Positions 10,159 to 18,610 are shown, counted from the first letter of the stretch. The stretch: 64,000 bases of DNA from Flavobacterium subsaxonicum WB 4.1-42 = DSM 21790 (GCF_000422725.1 NZ_AUGP01000017.1:558001-622000); one strand, 5' to 3'. The notes: generated by a model from the letters alone, not told the origin. A program made the numbers and translations.

Positions 10159-11424
10159 TTATTTATTCTTTAGCGGAATCAATTTTATAAGCTCGATTTT
10201 TTTTCCCGAAGACTGCTCTATAATTACTGTAAAACCGGCCATTTCAAGCTGTTCGCCGGCTTGCGGAATTTCTTTTGCATGATGCACTATAAACCCTCCT
10301 AAAGTAGCATAAGAGTCGGTTTCGGCTATGTTTAGCCCGTACTGTTCGTTAACATACTCTACATCCAGCCGTGCCGAGAATAAATAGGAGCCGTCCGGCA
10401 ACTGTTCTTCGGTTAGCTCTTCGGCATCGTCATGCTCGTCTTCTATCTCGCCAAAAAGCTCTTCTATAATATCTTCTACCGTAATAATGCCCGATGTACC
10501 TCCGTACTCATCCAGCACCACAGCCATGCTTTTGCGCCTTCGCGTAAGCAGGCCCAACAGCTCTTTTATATAAATGGTTTCGGGCACATATTCTATACCC
10601 ACCATTACCTGCTGAATGGTTTGCGGCTTTTTAAACAGTTCGAACGAGTGTATGTAGCCAATAATATCGTCGATGTTTTCGCGGTATACCACGATCTTAC
10701 TATAATCGGTATCTATAAAAAGCTGTTTAAGTTCAGCTACCGGATCGTTTAATTCAACCGCAGCCAGTTCGGTACGGGGCGTCATGATATCGCGCGCCTT
10801 TAGTCCGGAAAACTCTAACGCATTCTGAAAGATTTGTATTTCGGAGTCTACCTCTTCCTGATCGTTAGCACCGGTAAGCTGTTCTGTAATGTATGTACCC
10901 AGCTCTCCCCTACTAAAATTGACCTGTTTTATATCGGCTTTGGTATGCAACAGGCGCACCAGTATAAAATCTGACACCGCCATAACCACCTTAGAAACCC
11001 GGTTAAAAAGCACATAGAAAATATAGGCAGGAATAGCCAAAGCCTTTATTAGCGTATTGGCATACACCTGAAAAAACACTTTAGGCACAAACTCTGCCGT
11101 AAGCAATATAATACCTGTAGTTACTGCAATTTGTATAAGCAACTGGTACACCATAAGCATACCGCTATCCGGCAGGCCAAACCACCGCAGTACGGCGTTA
11201 CCCATATAATAGCCATAGATAACCAGTGCTATACTGTTGCCAACAAGCATTGAGGTTACAAATTGTGTGGGATTTTCGGTAAGGCGGGTAAGGATTTTAG
11301 AAATAAGGGTAAGCTGTTTCTTTTCTACACCAAGGTATACTTTGTTAGATGAAACATAGGCTATTTCCATGCCCGAAAAAAAAGCGGAAAATAATAGACA
11401 TCCTATAATTATTGCCGCCTCCAT
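10159..11424 (-). CDS. CNNM/CorC-HlyC family membrane protein with CBS domains
   Basis: Inner-membrane protein of 421 residues in the CNNM/CorC group, associated in characterised members with Mg2+ or Co2+ efflux. The N-terminal DUF21 transmembrane region covers about residues 1-150 with four hydrophobic segments. It is followed by a CBS pair (about 200-325, opening at the typical DIMTPRTEL) and a C-terminal CorC_HlyC domain (about 340-415). Older annotation calls such proteins hemolysins; nothing in the sequence indicates a toxin. It lies 5 nt downstream of a small membrane protein and 99 nt upstream of the PpiD-like gene in the same orientation. Confidence 0.9.
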   Translation of the reverse strand: MEAAIIIGCLLFSAFFSGMEIAYVSSNKVYLGVEKKQLTLISKILTRLTENPTQFVTSMLVGNSIALVIYGYYMGNAVLRWFGLPDSGMLMVYQLLIQIAVTTGIILLTAEFVPKVFFQVYANTLIKALAIPAYIFYVLFNRVSKVVMAVSDFILVRLLHTKADIKQVNFSRGELGTYITEQLTGANDQEEVDSEIQIFQNALEFSGLKARDIMTPRTELAAVELNDPVAELKQLFIDTDYSKIVVYRENIDDIIGYIHSFELFKKPQTIQQVMVGIEYVPETIYIKELLGLLTRRRKSMAVVLDEYGGTSGIITVEDIIEELFGEIEDEHDDAEELTEEQLPDGSYLFSARLDVEYVNEQYGLNIAETDSYATLGGFIVHHAKEIPQAGEQLEMAGFTVIIEQSSGKKIELIKLIPLKNK

Positions 11425-11429
11425 GTTAT

Positions 11430-11630
11430 TTATTTTTTGGGATTGCCCTGCTCAAACTTTTTCTGGAAATTTCTTCTGAAGAAAAACATAAATACAGCAG
11501 CACCTGCAAAGGCAAAACATATAATTATTTTACCTACAGATTCTTTTTCTATAATACTCATAATGCCGCTGTACACAAAAAAGGCAGCCATTACAAGATA
11601 TAAGTACGATACGTATTTTAAATAAGTCAT
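11430..11630 (-). CDS. Small two-helix membrane protein, unknown function
   Basis: A 66-residue protein starting at an ATG (11630). It has two hydrophobic segments (about residues 7-25 and 33-51) and a basic C-terminal tail ending NPKK. It fits tightly between lptC (10 nt) and the CorC-like gene (5 nt), which supports it as a real member of the operon rather than a chance frame. I recognise no named family. A role tied to its envelope-related neighbours is only an inference. Confidence 0.7.
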   Translation of the reverse strand: MTYLKYVSYLYLVMAAFFVYSGIMSIIEKESVGKIIICFAFAGAAVFMFFFRRNFQKKFEQGNPKK

Positions 11631-11640
11631 TCTCTAAAAA

Positions 11641-12192
11641 TTATTCTACATTGTTAATCTGGCCGGTGTTGCGCTGGGTGTTCATTATGGTAAAGTCTTT
11701 ATTAAAATCTATACCCGGCCCTTCCAGCATACCGCCTTTGCCATCTGTAAATTTAAACCTTTTTTCGGTATAAAACCATTCGTTCTTTTGGTCGTAATAC
11801 AATTGCTGGGTTGCCAGCACGCTACCATCATTAGATGTTATCTTTACATTGCCCTGCAAATCGATAATATCGGTATCGGCATACGTAATGGCGTAATCAG
11901 ACACTATGTAGCTATTTTTTTGCTGGTCGTCTATAAGCGTTACATTCACTCCCCTTGGAAACTCGTTAAAACCGTATTCTAAATTAGAATAATCCAGCAT
12001 AAGCGGGCTAACCAGTATGGCTTTTACCTTTCCGCTATCGGTATATTTAAGGTTAATATTCTCTGACCGGCCAACGGGACTAAAAGCTACGCTGTTAATG
12101 CGCTGTACATCTCTAAAATTGCTTTCGCACGATGCCAGTGCCAAAACAAAAAACGGCAGTATAAAAAGGATATTTTTACGCAACAATTTCAT
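11641..12192 (-). CDS. lptC: LPS export protein LptC
   Basis: Periplasmic bridge component of the Lpt machine that passes lipopolysaccharide from LptB2FG to LptA. It has 183 residues, the usual length. The N-terminus contains a lipobox-like LASC, with Cys at about residue 22, so it may be a lipoprotein rather than having the single membrane helix of E. coli LptC. The body carries the beta-jellyroll pattern with DIIDLQGNVKITSNDG, typical of LptC/OstA-like folds. Its start codon overlaps the stop of the upstream TPR gene at base 12192. The other Lpt components are not in this window. Confidence 0.85.
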   Translation of the reverse strand: MKLLRKNILFILPFFVLALASCESNFRDVQRINSVAFSPVGRSENINLKYTDSGKVKAILVSPLMLDYSNLEYGFNEFPRGVNVTLIDDQQKNSYIVSDYAITYADTDIIDLQGNVKITSNDGSVLATQQLYYDQKNEWFYTEKRFKFTDGKGGMLEGPGIDFNKDFTIMNTQRNTGQINNVE

Positions 12193-13559
12193 TAAAGTGC
12201 AGGTATAGTAAGAGTTTCGTTAATCCAGCAGCCGTAGGTTATTGTATCGCCTTTCTTTTTACCCGAAGCCTTAAGTTCGGCCGCAGTAGGCAATGCTTTG
12301 CTGTAGTTTTTACTTATAAGGGCTGCAACGGTAGTTTTATAGCGTGGCTCTGCAACCTCAGCTTTTTTAGCAGTTTCTATAGCCAGCCATGTTAGCGCCT
12401 TTTTATCGAAATTGCTCAGGTTACATTCTTTAGAAGCCGACATATACAGCTCTGCCAAAAACAAATAGGCCTTACCCGATTTTGGATTAAGCTCAGCCGC
12501 CTTAAGCGAATACTTTTTAGCTTCGGCCTTATCAAGATTTCGGTAAACTGAAGCAATAGCATTGTAGGTTTCGGCTTTTTTAGCGTCGTCCTGCTGTAAA
12601 TCGGCAGCCTGGTTAAAGTACACAACCGCAGCTTTCCTATCATTTTTACGCAGTGATAAATTGCCCAGCATATAAGCAGTACTGTAGGTAGGCTTGTTTT
12701 TATGAAGCGCCATAGCTCCGGTATATAACGTTTCTGATTTTTGGCATTTGTTATCGTACAATGCCGTAACCATTGCCTGAAGCCAGGCTATGTTATTCTT
12801 ATTTTTCTCGTAGCTACCGCTATAAAAGGCATCCAGCTTTTCGCAATTAAAATACTTAGCGGCTTTGTTAGATATATTCTCACCTACTGCATCTAACGAT
12901 TTTTGCGTAGTTGCTGCTTCTTTAATAAACAGGCTTTCGGCTGGCTCTAAGGTTTCGGTTTTTTGCTTTTTTAATAACTCATCGCTTTTTTGGGCAATAT
13001 AGTTTTTAGAAAAAGCCACCTGCCCAGCTATGTTGCTGTATTTCTGGATAAATTCATCCTGGGTAATACCTTTATCGCCGGCCTCGTATTTTTTAACATA
13101 CAGGTTAAAATACAATTCGATAGCACTATAATCAGTAAAGCCCTGCGGGTTGGCCGCAAAAGAGGCATCCAGTAGTTTATACACCTCATCATCGGTAGCC
13201 AGTTTTTGCTCGTGTAGCAAAACCGCTTTTTTTACATTGCCACCTGTGTTCGGAAAGTTTTTTTCCTGCTCAGCATATAAATCGGCCAGGCTTTGGTTAA
13301 AAAGCTTCTGGTCTTCGGGCTTGCGGGCAGCCTCCGCCTTATATTTTAGTATGGTTTCGCCATAAACATAGAGCTTATCGCTAAATTTAGGGCACGATTT
13401 TCTTAAAGCAGGCAGCAATGTTACCGCATCATCATACGATTTTGCAATTACTTTATCTTCAAGGATCTTAAAATTGTCTTCGCATTTAAAATCCTGCGCC
13501 GTTGCCGTTAAGGCACTAAGCGAAGCAAATAATAATAACAGGGCCTGTTTAGTTTTCAT
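12192..13559 (-). CDS. Secreted tetratricopeptide-repeat protein
   Basis: A 455-residue exported protein with a signal peptide (residues 1-22, ending ATAQ) and several TPR-like helical pairs, clearest at about residues 290-380 (for example KAVVYFNQAADLQQDDA and AKKYSLKAAELNPKSG). There is no catalytic motif. Proteins of this kind usually act as scaffolds in the periplasm. It lies between an outer-membrane beta-barrel gene and lptC, with a one-base overlap to lptC, which suggests a role in envelope assembly (inference). Confidence 0.8.
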   Translation of the reverse strand: MKTKQALLLLFASLSALTATAQDFKCEDNFKILEDKVIAKSYDDAVTLLPALRKSCPKFSDKLYVYGETILKYKAEAARKPEDQKLFNQSLADLYAEQEKNFPNTGGNVKKAVLLHEQKLATDDEVYKLLDASFAANPQGFTDYSAIELYFNLYVKKYEAGDKGITQDEFIQKYSNIAGQVAFSKNYIAQKSDELLKKQKTETLEPAESLFIKEAATTQKSLDAVGENISNKAAKYFNCEKLDAFYSGSYEKNKNNIAWLQAMVTALYDNKCQKSETLYTGAMALHKNKPTYSTAYMLGNLSLRKNDRKAAVVYFNQAADLQQDDAKKAETYNAIASVYRNLDKAEAKKYSLKAAELNPKSGKAYLFLAELYMSASKECNLSNFDKKALTWLAIETAKKAEVAEPRYKTTVAALISKNYSKALPTAAELKASGKKKGDTITYGCWINETLTIPAL

Positions 13560-13579
13560 GCATCAAATATAGTTTACGT

Positions 13580-14851
13580 TTATTCGTATTTTCTCTTAAC
13601 AAACCATTTGTCGCTAATAGAAAGGCCAATAAACACGTTAAAGTAATTTTCCTGTATTAACCCTGCATTGGTTGTACCCCTCTGGCCATACTCTGCACCA
13701 ATATTAAGGTTAGAACCACCAATGTTGCCGCTTAGCGGAAGGCTAAGCCCAAGGCTAACACCATAATCGTTTATAGACTCGCCCGCCAGTACCAGTCCGG
13801 TTTTTTCGTACTTTAAGCCTGCGCGGTAAGTTATCCTGCTAAGATAGCTGTTATACGACATATATTTTGGAATAAAATATCCGCCAACAGCATATATACT
13901 TGAATTTTCGAATTGTGCATTGGTAGTAGTACCATCAAAACGGCCGCCAAGCTCGTTAGCCTGCTGGTTGGTATATTCTGCTCCTACAAACCATTTTCTG
14001 GCCTGGCCAAAGCCCGTACCAATAGTAAATTTAGCAGGAAGCTTGTAATCTTTATTAGAAACCACAAGGTCTATCTGATCTACAACCACCTGAGATCCTG
14101 ATGATGTAACCGATACTGTAGCTATCTCACGATTGCTTGTACTTGTTAAAGAAGCCTCTGTAGTATAGGTAGCACTGGCATAATATTCCCATTTATTATT
14201 TATCCTGGTTTTATAAGTTGCACCTATGTTAGCACCCACGCCACTGTAGTCTGACGCATTTTTTTCGCGGGTTGCATACTGCAAAGCACCTAATGGCAGG
14301 CCGGTTAATGATGTAGTTTCTATATCGCCAAAAAAGTATTGAAAATCGGCACCGATGCTAAATTTTGGTGTAATTTGGTACGACATACCCCCAAACACAC
14401 GGTTAATACCGCCGCTACCGTCAAACTGCCTGTCCAGCGTTAAACCATCCGTTCCTGTAACGGTGTTTTTAATCCTGTAGCCAACCGCAGTGTACGGCAT
14501 TAGGCCAAAAGCAACGCCAAATTTATTAAAAGGCAGGGCCACAGCAATATAATCTACTGTAGTACGGCCGGCTTTCATATTCTCTGTTTCGGTTTTAAAC
14601 TTTGTGCTGCCCGATGTTGCACCAACCGTAAAGGTTGTAAACTTAAGCGAGCTGTATGTTGCGGGGTTTTGCAGGTTTAAGTGAATACTATCCGGCAGTA
14701 CGCCAATACCTCCCATAGACCTGTTTTCGGCAGTACCTCTAAACTTTACATCGCCAATACCATAAAATGAATAGGGAGAGGCATTATTTTCCTGTGCAAA
14801 AGCAACTGTTGACAAAAGAAGGCACAGGCCTGCAATAATTTTTTTAATCAT
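13580..14851 (-). CDS. Outer-membrane beta-barrel protein, FadL/TodX-like, unknown substrate
   Basis: A 423-residue exported protein with a signal peptide (residues 1-20, ending AFAQ). Alternating hydrophobic strands and a C-terminus ending in a strand with aromatic residues (KWFVKRKYE) indicate an outer-membrane barrel. The early motif SMGGIGVLPDSIHLNLQNPATY resembles the N-terminal hatch of FadL/PorV-like porins, in which NPA is common. The substrate is unknown. It overlaps the coaX stop codon by 4 nt and is followed 20 nt later by the TPR gene, so it is part of the coaX-lptC operon. Confidence 0.78.
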   Translation of the reverse strand: MIKKIIAGLCLLLSTVAFAQENNASPYSFYGIGDVKFRGTAENRSMGGIGVLPDSIHLNLQNPATYSSLKFTTFTVGATSGSTKFKTETENMKAGRTTVDYIAVALPFNKFGVAFGLMPYTAVGYRIKNTVTGTDGLTLDRQFDGSGGINRVFGGMSYQITPKFSIGADFQYFFGDIETTSLTGLPLGALQYATREKNASDYSGVGANIGATYKTRINNKWEYYASATYTTEASLTSTSNREIATVSVTSSGSQVVVDQIDLVVSNKDYKLPAKFTIGTGFGQARKWFVGAEYTNQQANELGGRFDGTTTNAQFENSSIYAVGGYFIPKYMSYNSYLSRITYRAGLKYEKTGLVLAGESINDYGVSLGLSLPLSGNIGGSNLNIGAEYGQRGTTNAGLIQENYFNVFIGLSISDKWFVKRKYE

Positions 14852-15579
14852 TTTTGATTCGTATATAGGTATAAAAGGTTCAAACTTTCCAGCAGGAAAT
14901 TTGAATTGGCAAATATGGTGTTTTTTAATCGTTTAGCCAAAAATTCAGCATCTCCCCCCGTCAATATTACCGTTACATCCTGATACTGTTGCTCATACTG
15001 GCGCACAAAACCATCTACTTCGTGCAAAAGGCCGTTTACAACGCCCGAGTGCATAGACTCTTTTGTGGTGTTACCCACGTAACTTTGCGGCATTTGTGGA
15101 TATAACAACGGAAGTTTTGCCGTAAAATTATGCATAGCGTTATACCTTAACTGTAATCCGGGCGAAATTGCGCCCCCAAGGTAATTATTATTGTTGTCTG
15201 TAAAATCGTACGTTATGCAGGTACCGGCATCTATAACCAACCGGTGCTTATTTGGATATTGCAGCACCGCCCCCGCCGCAAGCACCATCCTGTCGATACC
15301 CAAAGTAGCCGGTGTGGCATACTTGTTTATAAACGGAAAGCCCAAATTGTGGTTTACAGCCGTTAACTGTGTGTTTTCAGAAAGCCATAATAACAGTTTA
15401 TGGTCGTCTTTCCCTACCACGCTCGTAATACTGTGGTGTGTGGCAGGAAATTTTTGCATTATTTTTTTAACCTCTACCAGGGCATCGTCGCTGCTAAAAA
15501 CAAACTTTTCTAAAAGGGCAGTACCCTCAAATACAGCAGCTTTAATTTTTGTATTGCCAATATCTACCGTTAGCAGCAT
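14848..15579 (-). CDS. coaX: Type III pantothenate kinase
   Basis: Phosphorylates pantothenate in the first step of coenzyme A synthesis; cytoplasmic. It has 243 residues, typical of CoaX. Motifs are the phosphate-binding DIGNTKIKAAV at residues 6-16, DAGTCITYD in the middle and GGAISPGLQLRY after it, all diagnostic of the type III (ASKHA-fold) enzyme. The ATG at 15579 gives MLLTVDIGN, the usual start. It heads the minus-strand envelope cluster, and a TATCTTTG element lies just upstream, back to back with the tRNA-Phe promoter. Confidence 0.95.
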   Translation of the reverse strand: MLLTVDIGNTKIKAAVFEGTALLEKFVFSSDDALVEVKKIMQKFPATHHSITSVVGKDDHKLLLWLSENTQLTAVNHNLGFPFINKYATPATLGIDRMVLAAGAVLQYPNKHRLVIDAGTCITYDFTDNNNNYLGGAISPGLQLRYNAMHNFTAKLPLLYPQMPQSYVGNTTKESMHSGVVNGLLHEVDGFVRQYEQQYQDVTVILTGGDAEFLAKRLKNTIFANSNFLLESLNLLYLYTNQK

Positions 15580-15598
15580 TTCTTGTTATTTGATGCGG

Positions 15599-15606
15599 CA
15601 AAGATA
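15599..15606 (-). promoter_or_regulatory. Putative -7 element upstream of coaX
   Basis: TATCTTTG on the minus strand matches TAnnTTTG exactly, about 20 nt before the coaX ATG. No clear TTG at the expected upstream spacing was found, so only the -7 half is supported. Confidence 0.45.
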
Positions 15607-15631
15607 GCAATTGATTTTTTTTAATTTTTGT

Positions 15632-15662
15632 TTTGGATAAGTTAAAAAAGGTTCTATATTTG
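15632..15662 (+). promoter_or_regulatory. Promoter of the tRNA-Phe pair
   Basis: TTTG at 15632-15635, a 19-nt spacer and TATATTTG at 15655-15662 form a near-ideal Bacteroidota sigma-70 type promoter. The predicted start is roughly 15 nt before the first tRNA-Phe. Confidence 0.75.
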
Positions 15663-15684
15663 CACCCGCAATGCGAATGAGCAT

Positions 15685-15757
15685 GGTACCTTAGCTCAGT
15701 TGGTAGAGCAATGGACTGAAAATCCATGTGTCCCTGGTTCGATTCCTGGAGGTACCA
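15685..15757 (+). tRNA. tRNA-Phe (GAA), copy 1
   Basis: A 73-nt cloverleaf. The acceptor stem GGTACCT pairs with AGGTACC, then discriminator A. The D-arm region is AGCTCAGTTGGTAGAGC, and the anticodon loop ACTGAAAAT has anticodon GAA. The T loop is TTCGATT; its stem has a central U-U mismatch. The 3' CCA is not encoded. A hairpin terminator follows directly. Confidence 0.95.
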
Positions 15758-15760
15758 CTT

Positions 15761-15797
15761 AAATCCCTGAAGATTTTCATTCGGGGATTTTATTTTT
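15761..15797 (+). terminator. Hairpin terminator after tRNA-Phe copy 1
   Basis: Stem AAATCCCTGAA (15761-15771) pairs with TTCGGGGATTT (15780-15790) with one G-U pair, followed by TATTTTT. It separates the two tRNA genes, so copy 2 needs readthrough or its own promoter. Confidence 0.75.
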
Positions 15798-15853
15798 GAG
15801 CCCTTAACAAGCTTACATTTTGCAATAATGTATAAACAATTGCCACTATTACC

Positions 15854-15926
15854 GGTACCTTAGCTCAGTTGGTAGAGCAATGGACTGAAAATCCATGTGT
15901 CCCTGGTTCGATTCCTGGAGGTACCA
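15854..15926 (+). tRNA. tRNA-Phe (GAA), copy 2
   Basis: Identical over all 73 nt to the first copy, 96 nt downstream on the same strand, with no flanking similarity beyond the gene itself. Anticodon GAA; CCA is not encoded. No convincing promoter is visible in the gap between the copies. Confidence 0.95.
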
Positions 15927-15927
15927 C

Positions 15928-15966
15928 AAAAAAGCCTGAAAAGTAATTTTTCAGGCTTTTTTTATT
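15928..15966. terminator. Bidirectional hairpin terminator
   Basis: Stem AAAAAGCCTGAAAA with TTTTTCAGGCTTTTTTT, with A/T runs on both sides. It lies between tRNA-Phe copy 2 (plus) and the T9SS cargo gene (minus) and can end both transcripts. Confidence 0.85.
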
Positions 15967-15991
15967 TTGCAGCATTTACACTTTAAAGTTA

Positions 15992-16954
15992 TTATTCTAT
16001 AATTACTTTTTGGGTCTGCGTGGTTTTACCCTGAAACATTGTAAGCAGGTACATACCTTTTTCGAGCCCGTTTACCGATAGCCTTTCGGCAGAAACACCC
16101 TCATACTGCCTTACCACCCTTCCGGAAATATCAAACAGTACCGCTTTTTCTATTGCCACACCTGTTTTATTATTTATGTGTAAAACATCTGAAGCTGGGT
16201 TAGGATATACTGTAATGGTGTTGCCTTTATTAAATTTTGAGGTACCTAATACACAGTTTTCAGAAAAGTTGATTTGCGTAAGAAAATCATAAATTTCCCA
16301 CTCTGAATAAGGGAACTGATTATTTTGTGCCAATTCTTCATCATCAACCTGAACACATACCGTGTTTAAAATTTCGTTCGAAATCGGCGGACTATCAAAA
16401 TCAAACCCTAAATAGAGCGTAATATTTGCATTATTATTACCGTTTTTGAGATTTACTTTACTAAGTTCCCCTATGTTTGTAGCTACAATTATACGGATGC
16501 TGGGATTATTACTTAGGTCAATCTCCGCAATTTCATTAATAAACCCAAGATCTGTACCATTTCCAATGTAAAGCTCTTCCAGCAAAGGGTTTTGTGACAG
16601 GTTAATACTTGTAAGCATGTTGCCGTAACATTCCAATACTTTTAACTGGCTGTTCTGGCTAACATTAAGTGAAGATAATTCTGAGTAATTGATTGCGAGC
16701 ATTTCTAAGCTGGCAAAATCTTCTATTCCTGTAAGACTCTGAATCATATAAGTGGATATACCTGCCCAATTAAGATCAAGATTTGTTACAGCTACTACAT
16801 CACTTGTTAAAACCTGCCCGTTTACTATACCATCGGTGTCTATATTCAAATTTATTAACCCCTCCTCAAAAATAGCATCCGGAATTAATGTTACCTGTGC
16901 AGTTGCGGTGTAACCTATGGTTATAAGAAAGAGTAAGAGTAGTAATTTTTTCAT
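15992..16954 (-). CDS. T9SS type A sorting-domain protein with leucine-rich-type repeats
   Basis: A 320-residue secreted protein. Residues 1-20 are a signal peptide (ending TATAQ). The middle (about 50-190) has LRR-like units such as LDLNWAG, LAINYSELSSLNVSQN and INLSQNPLLEELYIGN. The last 75 or so residues are a type A T9SS sorting domain, with YPNPASDVLHI, DISGRVV and GLEKGMYLLTM. It is therefore predicted to be exported by T9SS, whose translocon SprA is also in this window, and anchored at or released from the surface. The ligand is unknown. It is a single gene bounded by the tRNA terminator. Confidence 0.9.
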   Translation of the reverse strand: MKKLLLLLFLITIGYTATAQVTLIPDAIFEEGLINLNIDTDGIVNGQVLTSDVVAVTNLDLNWAGISTYMIQSLTGIEDFASLEMLAINYSELSSLNVSQNSQLKVLECYGNMLTSINLSQNPLLEELYIGNGTDLGFINEIAEIDLSNNPSIRIIVATNIGELSKVNLKNGNNNANITLYLGFDFDSPPISNEILNTVCVQVDDEELAQNNQFPYSEWEIYDFLTQINFSENCVLGTSKFNKGNTITVYPNPASDVLHINNKTGVAIEKAVLFDISGRVVRQYEGVSAERLSVNGLEKGMYLLTMFQGKTTQTQKVIIE

Positions 16955-17157
16955 AGGAGTAAGGTTTTGGCTCTTACGAAACTACAACTTTTATCTGCAA
17001 TAAATCTTACAAATTTTACAACTTGTATTTTAATTTTTACCGGCTATTTTATGAGTGATGTGCATACTAAAATTACCACCCTTAAATCCAGAATCTACCT
17101 TCTAAATTAAATTTATATTACCCGATCGCTATTTTTTGCAACCAAAAAATTAAATCA

Positions 17158-17188
17158 TTTGATTTTTAAACATATAGTATTACCTTTG
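17158..17188 (+). promoter_or_regulatory. Promoter of the J-domain/KTSC gene
   Basis: TTTG (17158-17161), a 19-nt spacer and TACCTTTG (17181-17188) match the Bacteroidota consensus. This predicts a leader of about 50 nt before the ATG at 17245. Confidence 0.75.
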
Positions 17189-17244
17189 CACGCATTTTGA
17201 CGCCACCAATAGTAGTGGTTTTACCCCATTGAAAAGACAGAGTT

Positions 17245-17697
17245 ATGAATATGAAAAAAATTGTTGAGTACAGAAAATTACTCGACGTTACCAAAGCTGC
17301 TACACTTAAAGAGTTAAAAACCATTTACAGAAACAGTATGAAGGATCATCACCCTGATACTATTGCTGATGATGCTGAAAGGCTTGCTGCCGAAGAAAGA
17401 AGTACTGCCATTATTGAGGCGTACCACTTTTTAGTTAGCGTGGCTCCAGAAACTGCCGAAAAAAACAAAGCAGAATATACTAAAACTACCAGCAGTGTTG
17501 CCATTGCCGATTTTTATTTTGACAACATGGTGCTTTACATTAACTTTGTTGATGGTAGCAGTTATGAGTATTTTGGCGTGCCTAAAGCACTTTACATTAA
17601 AATGGTAAATGCCGAGTCGTCTGCGCGTTTTGCCCGCAGAAACATTCATGGTGTATTTTTATACCGTAGTGCCGTTAAGCTTGTAGCTGCCGAATAA
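17245..17697 (+). CDS. J-domain plus KTSC-domain protein
   Basis: A 150-residue cytoplasmic protein joining two domains. Residues about 3-65 look like a DnaJ J-domain: YRKLLDVTKAATLKELKTIY, then the diagnostic HPD in DHHPDTI. Residues about 85-147 are a KTSC domain, with LYINFVDGSSYEYFGVP and FARRNIHGVFLYR. KTSC domains occur in lysyl-tRNA synthetase C-termini and small proteins and may bind nucleic acid. The J-domain implies recruitment of DnaK to whatever the KTSC part binds (inference). The start could be 17245 or the in-frame ATG at 17251. It stands alone between its own promoter and terminator. Confidence 0.82.
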   Translation: MNMKKIVEYRKLLDVTKAATLKELKTIYRNSMKDHHPDTIADDAERLAAEERSTAIIEAYHFLVSVAPETAEKNKAEYTKTTSSVAIADFYFDNMVLYINFVDGSSYEYFGVPKALYIKMVNAESSARFARRNIHGVFLYRSAVKLVAAE

Positions 17698-17730
17698 CTA
17701 TTGCAATTTACGGCTGTAGCCGAAAACATA

Positions 17731-17763
17731 AAAACCCCATTAGCACGCTAATGGGGTTTTGCT
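17731..17763. terminator. Bidirectional hairpin terminator
   Basis: AAAACCCCATTAGC (17731-17744) pairs with GCTAATGGGGTTTT (17747-17760) in a near-perfect hairpin. It lies between convergent genes (KTSC protein and SDR dehydrogenase). Confidence 0.88.
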
Positions 17764-17785
17764 TTTATAGTAAATTGATGGAACG

Positions 17786-18562
17786 CTACACCTCTGCTCC
17801 CATTTGCTGCATAAGCCCGCCGTCCATAAAATAAGTAGACCCGGTAACGTAATCTGAGTCGGCCGACGCTAAAAACAAGGCCAGCCTGGCAATGTCTTCG
17901 GGGTAACCCGCACGCTTAAACGGAATTTTACTGGCTTTTTCTTTAAGTGCTTCCTTATCCTCCAAAATATCTTCGTTCATAGGGGTTACTATCATGCCCG
18001 GCCCCAGGTTGTTTACGTTTATCTGCAATTCGGCAAGCTCCAGCGCAAGGGTGCGCGTAAAGTTTTTTAACCCACCCTTGGCAGCATTATAGTCGGCCGT
18101 ATTTTTAGCCATTACATCTTCGTGAATCGACGTTATGTTGATAATCTTGCCCTTACCCCCCTGCTCTTTGCGGTATTGTGCAAAACTACGGCAGGTGTAA
18201 AATGGCCCGTAAAGGTCAGATTTTATGGTAGCATCAAACTCTTCGGTTGTCATTTCTACCACAGGTTTAGAGGCGCCTTTAATACCGGCATTGTTAACCA
18301 GTATGTCTACCGTGCCAAAGGTTTCTATGGTTTTAGAGAACAGGTAGGTAATTTGCGGCTCCAGCGTAACATCTATTTTAAGCATTATGGCTTTTTGGCC
18401 TTCGGCTTCTATAGCTGCCACGGTTTTTTGGGCACCTTCTTCATCAGTATGATAGGTAACCGTAACATTGGCTCCCTGTTTTGCAAATTCTATAGCAATG
18501 GCGGCCCCAATACCGGAATCAGATCCGGTTACTATGGCAACTTTTCCTTCTAATTTTTTCAT
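17786..18562 (-). CDS. SDR-family NAD(P)-dependent oxidoreductase (glucose 1-dehydrogenase-like)
   Basis: Classical short-chain dehydrogenase of 258 residues. It has the cofactor loop TGSDSGIG at 12-19, NNAG at 90-93, catalytic Ser145 (NITSIHE), and Tyr158 with Lys162 in YNAAK. The C-terminal GSTYFMDGG is also typical of the glucose 1-dehydrogenase/3-oxoacyl reductase branch. An upstream ATG at 18622 would add 20 residues, but a promoter (18580-18610) lies within that stretch, so 18562 is preferred. The substrate is unknown. It lies downstream of the metal efflux operon but has its own promoter. Confidence 0.88.
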   Translation of the reverse strand: MKKLEGKVAIVTGSDSGIGAAIAIEFAKQGANVTVTYHTDEEGAQKTVAAIEAEGQKAIMLKIDVTLEPQITYLFSKTIETFGTVDILVNNAGIKGASKPVVEMTTEEFDATIKSDLYGPFYTCRSFAQYRKEQGGKGKIINITSIHEDVMAKNTADYNAAKGGLKNFTRTLALELAELQINVNNLGPGMIVTPMNEDILEDKEALKEKASKIPFKRAGYPEDIARLALFLASADSDYVTGSTYFMDGGLMQQMGAEV

Positions 18563-18579
18563 TATACGTTGTTTTACCC

Positions 18580-18610
18580 CTAAATTAAAGCGTTTAAACA
18601 TAGGGGCAAA
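18580..18610 (-). promoter_or_regulatory. Promoter of the SDR gene; fixes its start
   Basis: On the minus strand, TTTG (18610-18607), a 19-nt spacer and TAATTTAG (18587-18580) resemble the consensus with one mismatch. The predicted start lies about 10-15 nt before the ATG at 18562, which excludes the longer frame beginning at 18622. Confidence 0.55.

Noticed and set aside
10159..11424. Hemolysin
   Set aside because: The historical name for CorC/HlyC-like proteins. DUF21, CBS and CorC_HlyC domains indicate a membrane transport or ion-homeostasis role.
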